Assembly (NCBI GenBank): GCA_034687125.1
Contig: JAQGBZ010000308.1
Location: 1 to 64,000 of the forward strand
Direction of reading: 5' to 3'
DNA from: Neelides folsomi
Lineage: Eukaryota; Arthropoda; Collembola; Neelipleona; Neelidae
Length of the DNA: 64,000 bases
The position numbers were made by a program, and so were the translations under genes. Below are positions 34,424 through 47,600 of this stretch, one piece after another. The notes beneath the pieces are model-generated. The model did not search any database. It was not told where the DNA came from and saw only the letters and a list, made by a program, of their open reading frames with translations. How positions within the stretch are numbered: position 1 is the first letter of the stretch; each line of letters starts with the position of its first letter.

Positions 34424-37400
34424 TGAGACACGCTGTTATATGCATCATTCTAAGTTCTACTGTACTTCAGAATACTATAAACGTTTATTCATAACGGTAT
34501 AAGTCTGAATAATTGAAAATTACGATAGACAGTGACCGTTGCGTGATGATGATCCAATGCTTAAACTCTTTAAACGTATGTTATAGTTATACTAGTAGAA
34601 ATATTATTGATGAGGGCAAGCATGTTATAGCAAACTTCTGTTATGGACTATGGATATTAAAAAATGAAAAGTGCTAAATGCTAAGTATAGACAACAGGCA
34701 TTTGAAAACATCACCATACTATACATTTGAAAATATTTATAGAGTCAATGAATTTCTGATAGAGAATACGATATACGGCTCAACAGATAAGTTTGGTTAA
34801 GAAAGTATGTCAAATTGCAACAGAATCTGAGGGAGCATTGAAAGTTGAATTTGAAAACCTTCCATTTGCATTTTCCTAAATTGCAATGAAGGAAAATTAG
34901 GATAAGCCCAAGGAGGAAAATTATACACTGTCGTAGAATTGTGATGGATATTTGGGAGATACTAAAAGGTATTGGATTATTGTAGAGTTGAGTAATTTGA
35001 ATATGAATAGCTGCCCAACTTTATTTATGAATATTATACACATTGACACTTTGCCCATTGTCAGCATCGGCGCGGCAATGTGTTCATTTCCCTGCGAATC
35101 AGTTTTCAGTTTTCAATTTTCATCATTAAAGGACTAGGGATGAAAAATAATTTTTAAACGAGATGCATCTTTGTGATTAACAGTATAAATTATGAGCAGA
35201 ATGAAAATGAATGTTATTATTTATGGTTGCGGTAAGTTGAGGACAAAACAGGGAAGTTGAATAGAAAGTTTATTTGCCCAAATCCCCATTGTTTACAATT
35301 AAATCTCTATCCAAATAATAACATGATAGAAAAGTAATAGACAAGAATCTATGACAAGTTTCACCAGCTGTTTGTAATCCCCCACTCCTCCAAATTGAGA
35401 GGAAGGCAAATAGAGCGAGTGTTACATGAATAAGAATGGTAGCAGAGTATTGTTAAAGTGAATGAGGATAATCCCCTCAAAGTAAACGTCTCCAACTCTC
35501 AGAAAGTAGGTGAAGAATCGGAAGGATGAAAGGAAGATCCCTGTAAAACAAAGATCTCCTCTTTATTCAGTTTATTCAGTCCAAAAGGGTGAGGTTTTGG
35601 AAGGAAATCGTTCGATCCCTCCAGTAATAGGAAATAATAGGGAGAAGGAAATAGTGAGTAAAGTAATAGCTCCGGAAAAGTAATAGGAATGAAAGGAGTA
35701 GTTTTAAAGAACAAGGAAAATGAATTAGTTGTGAACACTTCAGCTTTTTCCAAATCCCTTTCTTTGTGTCTTTTTTTCACAATTTTCTCCCTTTTTATAT
35801 TTTATTCTCCTTTGCCCGTTCTTTTTTTCTTATATTGAACTGGGACTTTGCCCTCTTTGCACCTCACAATCAAATCAAAAATGGTTGAATTTTTACTTAG
35901 CTTTGGATCCAAGATCTTTTCAGAATTCCATGAGGCAATAATAGGCGAATATTTGTGTAGGAACAGATTCGAGATTCCATTCGGATGGAGGGCAATGTAA
36001 TAAAAAAGCCGATGTAAAATGCAGGGCCCTTTTTCATGAACCCAATTGTCCTCCATTGGCTCTCTTTGCCTCTTCTTGGCCCGAGGGAGATGAATAGAGA
36101 AAGTCCACTTCTCGTCTCTTTGTCCTCCCAGAACCGCTGAGGATTGGAGAGAAGAAAGGAAATGAAAGCATAAAACTTGGAGTGACTCAAACTTGCATTT
36201 TTCATGAAGACGTCTCGACCTCGACCGTTCCTTCCCATCACCTTCCATCACTTCTCGCTTCATCATCAACGACCTTCATAATCCAAATCCACTCCGCTCA
36301 TTTCAGTACCCACAATTAGAGAAGCCCAAATTGGAACAATGGAGGGGAGATAAATTATGGACCTTGGAGAGATTTAAATTATGGAGGGCGACTCGATAAG
36401 TTAGGGGATGTCTGGGATAAGAAAGATGGGACTCACTTTGGGGGAAATTATATTTATTTATAACGGAAGGAGTCTGAACAATTTGCAGAACAGAACACTC
36501 AGACTAAAATTAATGAATATTATTCAGTATTTGCAAAGGGCATATAATAATATGGAATCTTTTCGATATGGAAAGAGGTTAACAATAGGTCAAGTTTGGC
36601 CATTTGATGGTAAAAACCGGATTTTTTCCTTGCTATATATTTTCTTCAATAGGTCATTGTCAGTAAATCGATTCAGTGTTATAAATTCATAAATATCAAG
36701 TGTCTACATGGCTCGTTTACCTTCGGAAGCATAGTTGTTTATTAAATTAATGATTCTATTCAAGGAAATGAGCCTTTAATAATTAATCTCTCTGGCCATG
36801 GATATTTTTTATGCAAGAGAATGCATGAGCGCTTTGTCAATAAACCGCATCACATAATATGAACAACTATTATTGTTTTCTCCAATAGTTCAAGGTTTTT
36901 CATAACCAATGATCTTTTATCAAACCACCAAACATTTTTTATTAAAATTTTTAATTTTTAAAAATTCTTCTTACTAAAAGTTACAGATGATTTTTCCGTT
37001 GTAAATGTACCATATTAGGAATTTCATATTCTTAAATGAACAAAAAGCAATGTGGTGATTAAAACCGTTCGTGTGATAAATTACATTCGAATTTCCTAGA
37101 TAATTATACATTTTTGTAACCTGCAATTATCAATTTTGTGGGAGTAATTTGTAGAAATGAATTCGTACATTAAAGATATAGGAATACTTAATAATCCATT
37201 TTACTGGATCTGATATCTGAAACATTGAGAGTCATTATTCATAAATAAAGCAGAGGTGAAAAGAAAACGAAGGAGAAAATAAAGGATTTCTCCTCAGGCA
37301 AAATCCATTTTTCAGTTCTTTCATCTTTCATTTTGATATTTTGACCTTGTTCTTCTCGCCATTTCAGAATCATCTAGAAGAGCAGATTTACAAATATTAA

Positions 37401-38638
37401 GAGTTTAGAAGAAGTATTGAATTTAAATTGGCTATCATACATTCTTTATTAATAATATGACTTACACTTTGAACAACAAACCTAGGTAGGTCGAATAGTA
37501 TTTGATATATTATGTATAATACATAATATGTAGTATGTAGCATCTGTATATTTCTCGTTCGTATAACTACGAGTATGTTCTTGAATTCAGAAAAGTTACT
37601 TTTTAGAAGTTTGAAAAGACATAAGCATCTGTACTTATGTATTGTGTCCTTTCTAAATAAAATAAATTCTTCTTCAAAAGCTTGGACTTTGAGTCATTTT
37701 CTAAAATTCTTCTATGTCACTTAAACCAGAGTGGCAGGTTCCTTCAAGATAAGAATAAAAGAATGAAAAAGTCATGGATCACATTGCTATTGTAGGTACA
37801 ATAAAATTGCAGAACAAGCAAAATCACACATGCTAAAAAACAAAGAAAAATATTTTTGTCAATATAATAATATAACACGAACATGCTGCGATACTACATA
37901 AACCTAATTCTAATATATCTGGTTGAAACTTTTCTTGGATAATTTTTTCTTCTTTGTGCAATTAATCAAATGCAATCTAACAATTAATGTCAAGTTCATT
38001 TCATAGAGTGGCTAATTAACTAAAAGTCGATCTAATCGCTTATTACCCAAACGAATCTAATTAATTTCTTCACGATGGCTCAAATGGGAAATATCTTGAA
38101 TGATGGGAACACATCAAGACTGCGGTAAAAGTCATTCCGAGGAAAAAGTTTTTTTCTTGTTAGGAAAATATCCTTATGTGTGAAACACATATGTTTATGT
38201 TCTCCGCAAACTCCGCATGTTTACGAGGTTTGTAAGTTGGAATGAAATGGAAGTTGAATCATGATCGGAAAAGAAGTTAAACCTTCTGTAACCCTTGTAG
38301 TAAAAATCATTTTATTGAACAACATTTCTTTTACTTCTTTCCCTCAATGAATGGAACGAAGGTTGAGAGTTCCATACGCACGTACCAATTGAAGGTTTAT
38401 TTATCATGTCATCATCTCAGACACTCCAAGAATGACTGAGCGGTCGAAAAATACGTGCGGGTATTGTAAATACCCGTATTTGTAAAAATAGACAATAACA
38501 ACTTTGCTTTATTTTTTCATTTAGGGTTTGGAAGAAGGGCAGAATTGGAATTTCTTTCAGCGTAACTTCATTTGCTTCATTGACCGGGTGACAGCGGAGA
38601 GACAAAGCAGAAGCCTGAACTCTTCACACTAATATGTT
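34424..38638. other. intergenic region upstream of the EF-hand gene
   Basis: Mostly AT-rich. A 155-codon ATG-started frame on the minus strand (36269-35802) lies in a GC-richer patch and overlaps a 114-codon frame; neither resembles a known family. 38520-38638 has two possible acceptors and is probably 5' UTR of the EF-hand gene. No RNA gene or mobile element was recognised. Confidence 0.4.
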
Positions 38639-41600
38639 ATGTCACTCGAGCAGGCTTTGAGTCAAAAGCTGAGTTTAGATAATCACCAAGATTCCAGCGA
38701 AGCGTCAGGGCAGAGTGGAGGGCTGTCGTTGAGGAACATCGGTCGTCGTCACCAATCTCAGTCGCCTGTTCGAACTCCTGAAACGAGAGAAAATAACCAT
38801 TTGGCTACTCCTGCAAACGCCGGAAGTCCATGTCATTCCAATCGGTCGAGTAATTCGAAAAACGAAATTCCTCATCCAGGTCAAGGGGTCGAAAGAATTC
38901 CATCGGCAAAATCAACAAGAAGGATCTTTAACAATTGGCGATCCGCCTGTGGAAGGACAAAGGACAAAACGAAGGACTTTATAAGAAGGTATTTGAATCG
39001 AACTCAAACAGACATGCAGAGCCTTTAGTAATCATTTCCACTAATCAATTAACATTATTCACAAAATACTCAATCAAATCAATTCAAATAATTTAAAATA
39101 CACATACATTAGTAATATTTTAATACCAAGACGGTAAAAGACCAAAAGACAATAAAAAATCAATGTTTGTGAGCTCATTAGACTTTGGCTCAAATTGCTA
39201 TCTTAATGTGTTGTGGAACCGTCAAAGCAAACGGTTTTCCTCTGCTTAATCGAACCAACGCCTTTAAGAATTTGTCATAAATAACTCAATATTAAAACCT
39301 TACCTAACTCAATACATTTTAAAAAATACAAAGATTGAATACCTAACAAAGTTTTCCATATATCCTACTTACTATATTAAATACTGTCTTAATATGAGTC
39401 AACCATATGGACGCTTTGATACTTCAATGTGTGTATGAGAATGTGTAAGTCAAGTTTTGCCATAATCGTTGACGCAGTATGGTGCTAAAAGCTCACAGTG
39501 GCAACTTTACTGACGGCTTTGTAATCGAAACATCAATATTATTAATTGATTGAGGACGCTTAATTTAAAGTTTAAAAAATGAAGTTTGTCTGGGGAAAGA
39601 TGGAAAACTCTTCCGGAGAACCATCCTGATTTTGATCATCTCGTTTCCTCTTCGACACCGCCCCCACACGGGCACAATGGTCCCAATCACTCACCGGGCC
39701 AAGCAAAGGGGAAGTCGAAGTTTGGAAAGAAACACTCGGACCTTGAGATTAACGGCGGGCATTCAGAGGATCTTGGCTGTGGAGTTGGCGTCTCTGGCCC
39801 GGCCTCCATTAAAGAAAAATCTTCCGCAGGATGGTCGGTCCATGTTTGGGGTAAGACCTTTGTCAATATATCTTAATTTTCATTATCTCACAGTTCATGA
39901 GCACATACTTTACAATGAATAAGACATCCCAGGAGATCAAACCATAAGATATTGTCGATAATTCTCATATAAAAGTCACATTATTTTAAAGTATTCGTCG
40001 TAAGAATTTTATAGATCGTCGTGACTTTTAGTGGCCTTATTTTGAACAGTGGCAAATTAAGAGTTAAGACTTTTTATTAACATTTTAAATAATTAATTCG
40101 ATTTAATTTCCACACTTGAATTTACGAATTTTGCTATCTGGGGAGTCGACCATGCAATTGATATTCATTTGAATTAAATTATCAAAAGGTCGAAGTATCT
40201 TTCAGAATCGTAAATTGGCCAAAGACGTAAACACGTTTTTTCCCAATTGCGAGGATCGGGGAAGAGATGAGCTCGAGAATAAAGAATTTAAAAAGTATCA
40301 AGTTGCTTACTCCGAAATAAATATTAATGTTTGGGAGGAATGGGGAAAATAAGGATGCGGATCTTGTATGGGAAAACCTCCTACCCCAGAGGCTTCTTTT
40401 CTTGGCGATCTGAAATTAAAATCTCGTATAGGCAGAACGAGGCAAAACTAAATGTCCTCTATGAGCAGATGAGGATTAAAGATTAAATCCTCCATCTTTC
40501 CAAAATTCTTCATGCGTCTAAATACCTTACTTACCTTTATGTAACTTAATGCTATTTTTCCTTAACCTTTATGGACTTTACTATGTAACTCCTGTGCAAG
40601 TTTAATGAGAATACAAACACCCTCGAAATATCAATAAAATGAAACTAAAGATGGATTCAGACAGGGCGTTGGTGACGCGACGTAATTTACGTGGCCTAGT
40701 TTAAAACGTTTCAACAACCAGGCGTCAAAACATCATATTGTTCAGACAGTAGTCGCCAACTCCACGTTGCTAAACACAATAAACGTCAATAACAAAGTTG
40801 AGTTATTTTAATTTGGTTGTCTACCTGCATTTCACGTTTTTGACGAGGCGTTGGTGACGAGAGAGGTGTAGTGTGAACACTCGGGATTTCGCGTAAATTA
40901 CTCCAAGTGATTTACGGCTCCATATGTATTGCTCGAAAAATATTTTGCTCGAAACATAAATTGCTCGAAGAATAAAATGCTCGAAACAAAGTGTTCGAAG
41001 AATATAATGCTCGAAACACAATAAGCTAAATGAATGTATTGCTCGAAGCATAATAAGCTCGAAGATATAAAATATCTAAATGTCATTTGCTATAATATAC
41101 ATTAGCTCGAACATGAAAATGATCTAATATGCAAGTTGATTTTTCGGTATTCTTACAGGTAGATATTCTTAATATATTTGTAATCTTCCGTTCCTCCCAA
41201 TTCCACACATTCGGTTTCAGAGACAACTGGTTCTGTAAATATTCCGGGCAGTCGATGATTTTTTTCTAAAGATTGCTTTCTTTTTTTCTTCTAAGTTTTG
41301 AAAATTTGGTATTTTTGGAACATTTTGATTTACTTTCTTTATTGGAATTAATTGAAGAGGAATTAAAAGCTTCTTCAATTTCCTTCTGCGTGAGATCTTT
41401 GAGTTTTTTGATCCTCAAAGTGGAATTATTTCTCATTGCTTCCATTAATAATGAATTTAATCATACCTTTACAAACATCTCGTCGAATCTATTGCACATT
41501 TCTCAACATTTATTTTCCCATTTTTAATTTTATTGATTCGTAATGGCTGTGAATTATTTTCGAGCATATTCACTTTCGAGCTATAATCGTTCGAGATTTT

Positions 41601-44600
41601 TGTATTTTCGAGGACAATTTTTTCGAGATTTTGACAATCGAGCAATATAATCTTCGAGAAATTTATGTTTCGAGCATTAAATGTTTCGAGAAATTTGTTT
41701 AGAGCAGAAAAATTTCGAGCAATTTGTCTTCGAGCAATTTATGTTTAGAGCAATTAATTTTCGAGCATTCATACGGGTGCCGTGATTTACGCTTCGTAAA
41801 CAACCAGGCTTCGTTGACGCGCAATGCTGGTGTGAACACTCTCACGTAAATTATTTGAGGTGAACAACGTCCTGTCTGAACGCACCTTAAACCTCGTCCA
41901 ATTACGTCCACTTTACCATATAAAATACCTACCATTAAGAATGCTCCCTTTACAATATTCTAAAATAGTTAGTTGAATAAATAACTACTTTATTATAAAT
42001 TCATATTAAACAACATTGTTAATTTAATATTAAAAGCCTGTTGGCAATTTAGGGATAATACCCAATTAATTTTCTTTGTAGATTGTCATCAAACCTGGGC
42101 AATAATTATAGCATGGCCCTTGGTGGATTATCATAAATAAACCAATTCATTATAAATATTAATTTGTCCCTAGAAAAGCCTTAATTAAGAATCTTTAATG
42201 GAAAGTAAATACGGGAAAGTTGGGGAATATTTAAGGGAGAGAAAGTAAAGTGAAGGGAAAGGAAAATAGGGTCATTCTGTTATCTTTGTGAAATGAGACA
42301 TTGGGATTGGTCACGTGGTACTCGTCTAAAATGCATGGGATTTTCTTATAACACAAAAACGGTAGCCCGTAGGGTCCAAATGTTAATGGGATATGAAAGA
42401 TATCCAAAAAACAATTCAAAAAACTTTGATTTTGGATCCTACCTAGTGCCGTTTTTTAACTAGCTAATTGTTTTTAAATTAATGAATAGGGATGCGAAAT
42501 ATATTAACGGAACCCTGTGCGCGGATTTTAAGTTTTGGGGGAATATGCGACATTGTCGGAGTTTTTTTTATTTTACAAAGATAACAGAATGACCCAATAG
42601 CAAGGAAAAGTAAAAGTGAAAATAAATAAAGTTAAATTAATTTATCAAACTTTTTATCAATATTTTTAATGGGAAAAGGGGAAATAAAAGAGGAAATTAA
42701 GTTGACGGGTTGAGGGGTTTAATAATGAGCCGGGAGAGATATTGGGATGGAAAGGTTTTTGAAAGACCTCTTACAACTTCGTCCCTTATGATATGATTAA
42801 ACTCCTTCATGAGAAGGAACTTTGGGAATTCATCAGGAATGCAGACCCCCATTTGGATAAGGGGGAATGGCATGGATCGTTACTTCCCATGAAAGAATAA
42901 ATTTCTCTCCTCTTTAAACTTTACTCCGAAGGTTAATTACCAATTCAACTCTCAGGCTTTAGTTAATGTTTACAAAATAAAAATGATGGAGATGCTGGTT
43001 GAATTTTTACAATGAATTATATTCTTACTTAAGATTTTCAGAAAGATTTAAATTCATTATATGATGTCATTCTATTTAAAATTATAATATAATTAAATTA
43101 AATTAAGGCCCTAAAATTAGATTTAACAGTCTCTTTTCTAGAACCACGCAATAAAGATTTCTCTTTCTTTCCCTATTGCCTATTGGTTTGGATCATTTGA
43201 ATGTATGGAATTTAATAGGAGGAATTGATTTCTTATTTCTAGCCACTTATGTTCAGAGAGGAGCTGACGAGGACGAAATAACAAACGAAGAAGTTACCCT
43301 TGGACGAGATCTTCTCTCAGATTTCCAAAGGGTTAAATTGATACATTTCCTTTGCCATGTTCTGGATATGAACCATGACGGTGTGATTTCGGCTGAAGAT
43401 TTTGTCGCATTAAATCAGGTGAGAAAAGCCTTTTTTCAATTTGTTCCTTTCAATGACAAATTTCTGAACAAACGTGTGTTGAATTTTAAATCCTTTATAA
43501 TACGAAAAAACATTCATACATGAAATGATATACCTGTATTTTTAAATAAATAACATATGTTATATTGCATAAAAGGATAACAATTTGGGTAAATCAACAC
43601 GTACATTGTACTTTACAAGTATGCTATACAAGCTATACAAAAATATTATGGTATACCAAAGTTCATAAGAATATACTATACTTAACATACTCTCATCAAT
43701 TATTTATCAAATATTATTTTTAAACTCAAAACACATTTTTTTAATCATTTTAAAACCTTTTAAGCCTTTTTGTGTTTTAATTTTTATTGATCTAAATAAG
43801 TAGCATGTAAAGATGTATTTGTGAAATTTCATATTTATAAATAAAATTAAATGAGGATTGAGAATTAAGCTTTAGTTAACAATAAGCTTTCATTTCTACA
43901 TAGTATTTATTATGTAATACACCCTCATACTACCTGTAAATATACTCCAAATGCTTAAATGATAATCCTCTGGGAAGGGGGACAGAGGACAAAGGTTATT
44001 TGGAAAAATTTATAAAAATACTCATTTGTTTAATATATTTGTGGTCAATCATTAACATTTAGTTATCCCAGTAGAATAGAGCCAAATTCAAAGCATCGTC
44101 TGTCAAGAAATAATTATCATTGAATATTACAATGAATTTAATTTGTTTATTCTGTATGAAGCATTTTGGAATTAGAAGTTTGTTAGAAAAGCACATAAGA
44201 ACCCACACTAGACCCTATAACTGAGAGTATTCACTTAGTATACCTAATAGGACTTCTATATTAAAAATATTTTAAATTTTATTTTATTTTTTAAATTAAT
44301 ACTATGGAATGAAATTTAAATGCTTTTTATATGAAATCAATAGATTTTGACATTAAATATGCATTTTATTCTGACTGAAAAGAAAAACATTCTAGAAGCA
44401 TTAGATTCTTTATAAAGTATTAGTTGGTATTAAGTATGTATGTAGATGAAAGAACAGTACAATAATATAATATGACAATGATCAAAATACGTAACTTAAA
44501 AATGAATCTTCATAAAGGTGAATTCGTTGGAATATCTGGAAATAAAATGAATTACCTTACCTAAACATTCCTTATAAAAATTCTATACAAATGCAAACAC

Positions 44601-47600
44601 TGTGAATATTCTAGCAAACAGAAAGAAGATTTAAACAACCATATGAAAAGACACTCCTGAAAAAAACCAGTCTAATACAAAATTTAACGTTTGTTCGATT
44701 GTACTCGTATTAAGCTGTTATTAAGGGGGAATTCCAGTCGCCATGTCAGTATTGTCTTTTCGACCAACTGTCCATGTGCGAGTCGAATTAAAAAATATTC
44801 TAAAATGCTCATTTTGGGAGATGAAATGTATTTGAAGTTTTTTGATAACTTTAGTGTAAAAGCCTCAGTCGATTCCGTAAGATACATTTAGAGGGATAGG
44901 GCTTGTTCTAATTCAACCTTAATTGTAGTTTGGATTTATTAACATGTGATTAATAAATTCAAATCTTGAAAATAATATTTTTTTAAATTCCAACATAAAT
45001 TGTTGGACTAAAAAGTAAAGTGAAGCGAGTGAAAGTTTGAGTGTTTAATTTGATTTGAAATGGTTTTTTTTTCAATTTCTTTAGACTCATTTTTCTTTTG
45101 TTGTAATTGTTGAGTGGTTGATGTGAAGTTCCCTGGTGAGGAATCCATTTGAGAAATCCCATTTTTCCACTCCCAAGAATGGCCCCGCAGTGGGTGGGGA
45201 ATTAGAGGAAATAAATGAGACTACCTTGTCCCCACACTATTTTTCTTCCTCAAACCTCCATGTGGGTAAATGGATCAGACTCACATCCCACTTCTAAAGA
45301 AACTTTCTTAAATAGACAGGAAGTGAAAGTGTACAGATGAGGCTCCAGAGGCCACAACACTTTTACATACAAAACTATACTATCTTTTGGTCAAAGTTTT
45401 CCAAGTAATTCTCCTATCTAAATTCCAAACTTACATCTATTATAGCTACAATGTACAACTAGTGTAGTACTCTATAGTGTACGTGCAGCATGTTGAGGAT
45501 GTTTATGCTCCAAACTGATACAACAACAAATACAATAAAGTTATAAATTGAGATATGTCAAACCAAGAATTTGGCTAAAAGCAAGAAGTAAAAAGTAAAA
45601 GTATTGGAATAATTCACAAGCATGTTTTATTGTATGTTAAATATTCACAAATCTTGTATTATTGATTGTGGATTGTAAGAGATGAGAAAACAAATTGACA
45701 GATTCGCCTTCGTGGAAAGATGTTCAGAAGAAAGTGATTGAGGAATATTCCCTGGAGGGTTAAATTAGTTTCCTTCCAATTCCCTGACATTAGCAATAAA
45801 GGAGAAAGAGAAGAGAGGACGAGCACAACATTAGGAGAGGGTTTAATGAAGCCATCGGTACTTCTGGTCCAACGCCTGAAGCATTCAAGACATCGAGGTC
45901 TTTCATGTGGTCATTCCCACTTATTGGAACTTTCATGTACTGACGCAAATGAGCCATGTAATTTATTTAATTATCTCCACCGGAAATGTTGCTTTCAAAC
46001 GGATGAACTTTTACCCCAAATTCATAAATTCAATTCAATTTCCTTTCAAAATCATAATTAAGTGATGACTGTAGATAATAAATACCTATTTCTCATTTGT
46101 TTATAATTCTAAATGTGTTCATTTCCAGTTTGTTTCTATTCAATTTCCCTTTATACATATTTAAATATGATACTGTATTAAAACACGTTATGAAACTTAA
46201 GGTAATTTATTTAACATCATGATGGTAAAATTAAAATCCGGTGTAAAGTTATATCGTTACAAAAAGTGTTCCAGCTCACAGGAAGAATATAAATTTTGAA
46301 GATGGGAGTTTGGTAAATATATTTAGTTTTAAGTGAGTGTGAGGGATAGAGATTAAGAGTTGAAAAAGTGAAAGATGAAAGTAATTTGAGTAAGGTTAAT
46401 GGCTGGAGATGGTCGTAACTTCCCCACTTTCACCCTCCGTAAATCTTACAATTTTAGTTCCAATGGAGTTCCTTCCCAAGTCTCTCTTGGGTTTGGGTTG
46501 TGACAGGATGGGGGGTTTCCGGCTACACACCTCAAGACACATTGGTCCGGTTTCTTCCTCGGCTATTAAATAAACGAATGAGGGAAATGACACTCGAGGC
46601 TCAACTTGGTTCAAGAGCCATCAATTTCTCATTGCGTTTAATGTGAATTTACATGCTCTTCACGGAGCATGGAGGGAGGAACTCTGTTTGACACTCGTGA
46701 AATAGGGGAAATGTAGATCCCTCATTCATTTCCGTTACAAACCGACTACACACGGTCTTTACACAATTTCTTTTTAACCTCTTTTCATCTTCAAATGCTC
46801 AAATGACATTAAATGAGAAATGAAAAGAATTCATATAAAGGACATAAAAGAAATGTTTTCAAATATGTACTTAAGACCGTAAAAGGTAGTATTAAACATT
46901 TTTATTATGTTTTTTGAAATACCTAGTCGTGAAATATGATCAATGTTAATCAATTTCCCGAGTGGAATTTTGGAATTTTTGGAAATTCAAAATTATAAGA
47001 AAATTTTTTGGAAAATTTTGAAAGTTTATTCAGTTAATAAAAATCTGATTAGATCACTTGATAAGATAAATAAGTATGTTACATTAAGAATTCTTAGCAG
47101 GACAAGGTTTATCTGGAACATTAAAATCTTAATGTTGTAAAATTCCTGAGCTGTGATGCCTTTATGCGGATCTAAGTTTAAAAAATTTTCTTACGCCAGT
47201 GAATAAAAGATGAGATTGGAAGTTTGAATAAAAGTCTTTCATCTTTTCATATACTAGATTACTTATTATTTATTCATGTTTGGATATTACACGTGCTGTT
47301 TGTATTTGTAATCGCGTGTCCCGGAGTGAGCCACGTTGAAAGAGAACATTTTTTATCTTTTACATCTTTTGTGCTCTAAACAAATTTTTGTAACTAGTAA
47401 TTAAATATGACTATACTCTTGAATATAGTAAATAGCTAATGATTTCAATAAGATAAAACAATATTAGAATAACACGCGACAATATTTATCTTCCATTTAG
47501 ATTACATATATGACATACTGTAGTAATCTTAACTTGGTTTAGGGTAATTAAAATTTAATATAAAAGAAAGTAGAAAAAGTTTTATCTTTTATGGAATCTA

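Larger units (their letters stand above)
40650..41886. mobile_element. foldback-type DNA transposon (non-autonomous)
   Basis: The ends are inverted: left GATGGATTCAGACAGG (40650-40665), right read inward GGTGCGTTCAGACAGG (41886-41871), 13 of 16 identical, and similarity continues inward in blocks (GTGTGAACACTC; TTTACG next to CGG). TAAA flanks both ends (40646-40649, 41888-41891), a possible target duplication. Inside are two inverted arrays of a 16-bp unit (40931-41126 and 41557-41767) flanking a 430-bp core. Long inverted repeats built of short tandem repeats are the hallmark of Foldback elements. The core has a minus-strand coding-like stretch (LRIKKLKDLTQKEIEEAFN) interrupted by stops. 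No transposase was seen. GGCGTTGGTGACG occurs twice on the left side (from 40664 and 40847), so the left end is duplicated or nested. It sits in intron 2 of the EF-hand gene. Confidence 0.75.

Noticed and set aside
37495-37530. Palindrome ATATTATGTAT/ATACATAATAT
   Set aside because: Short AT-only palindromes are expected in DNA of this composition.
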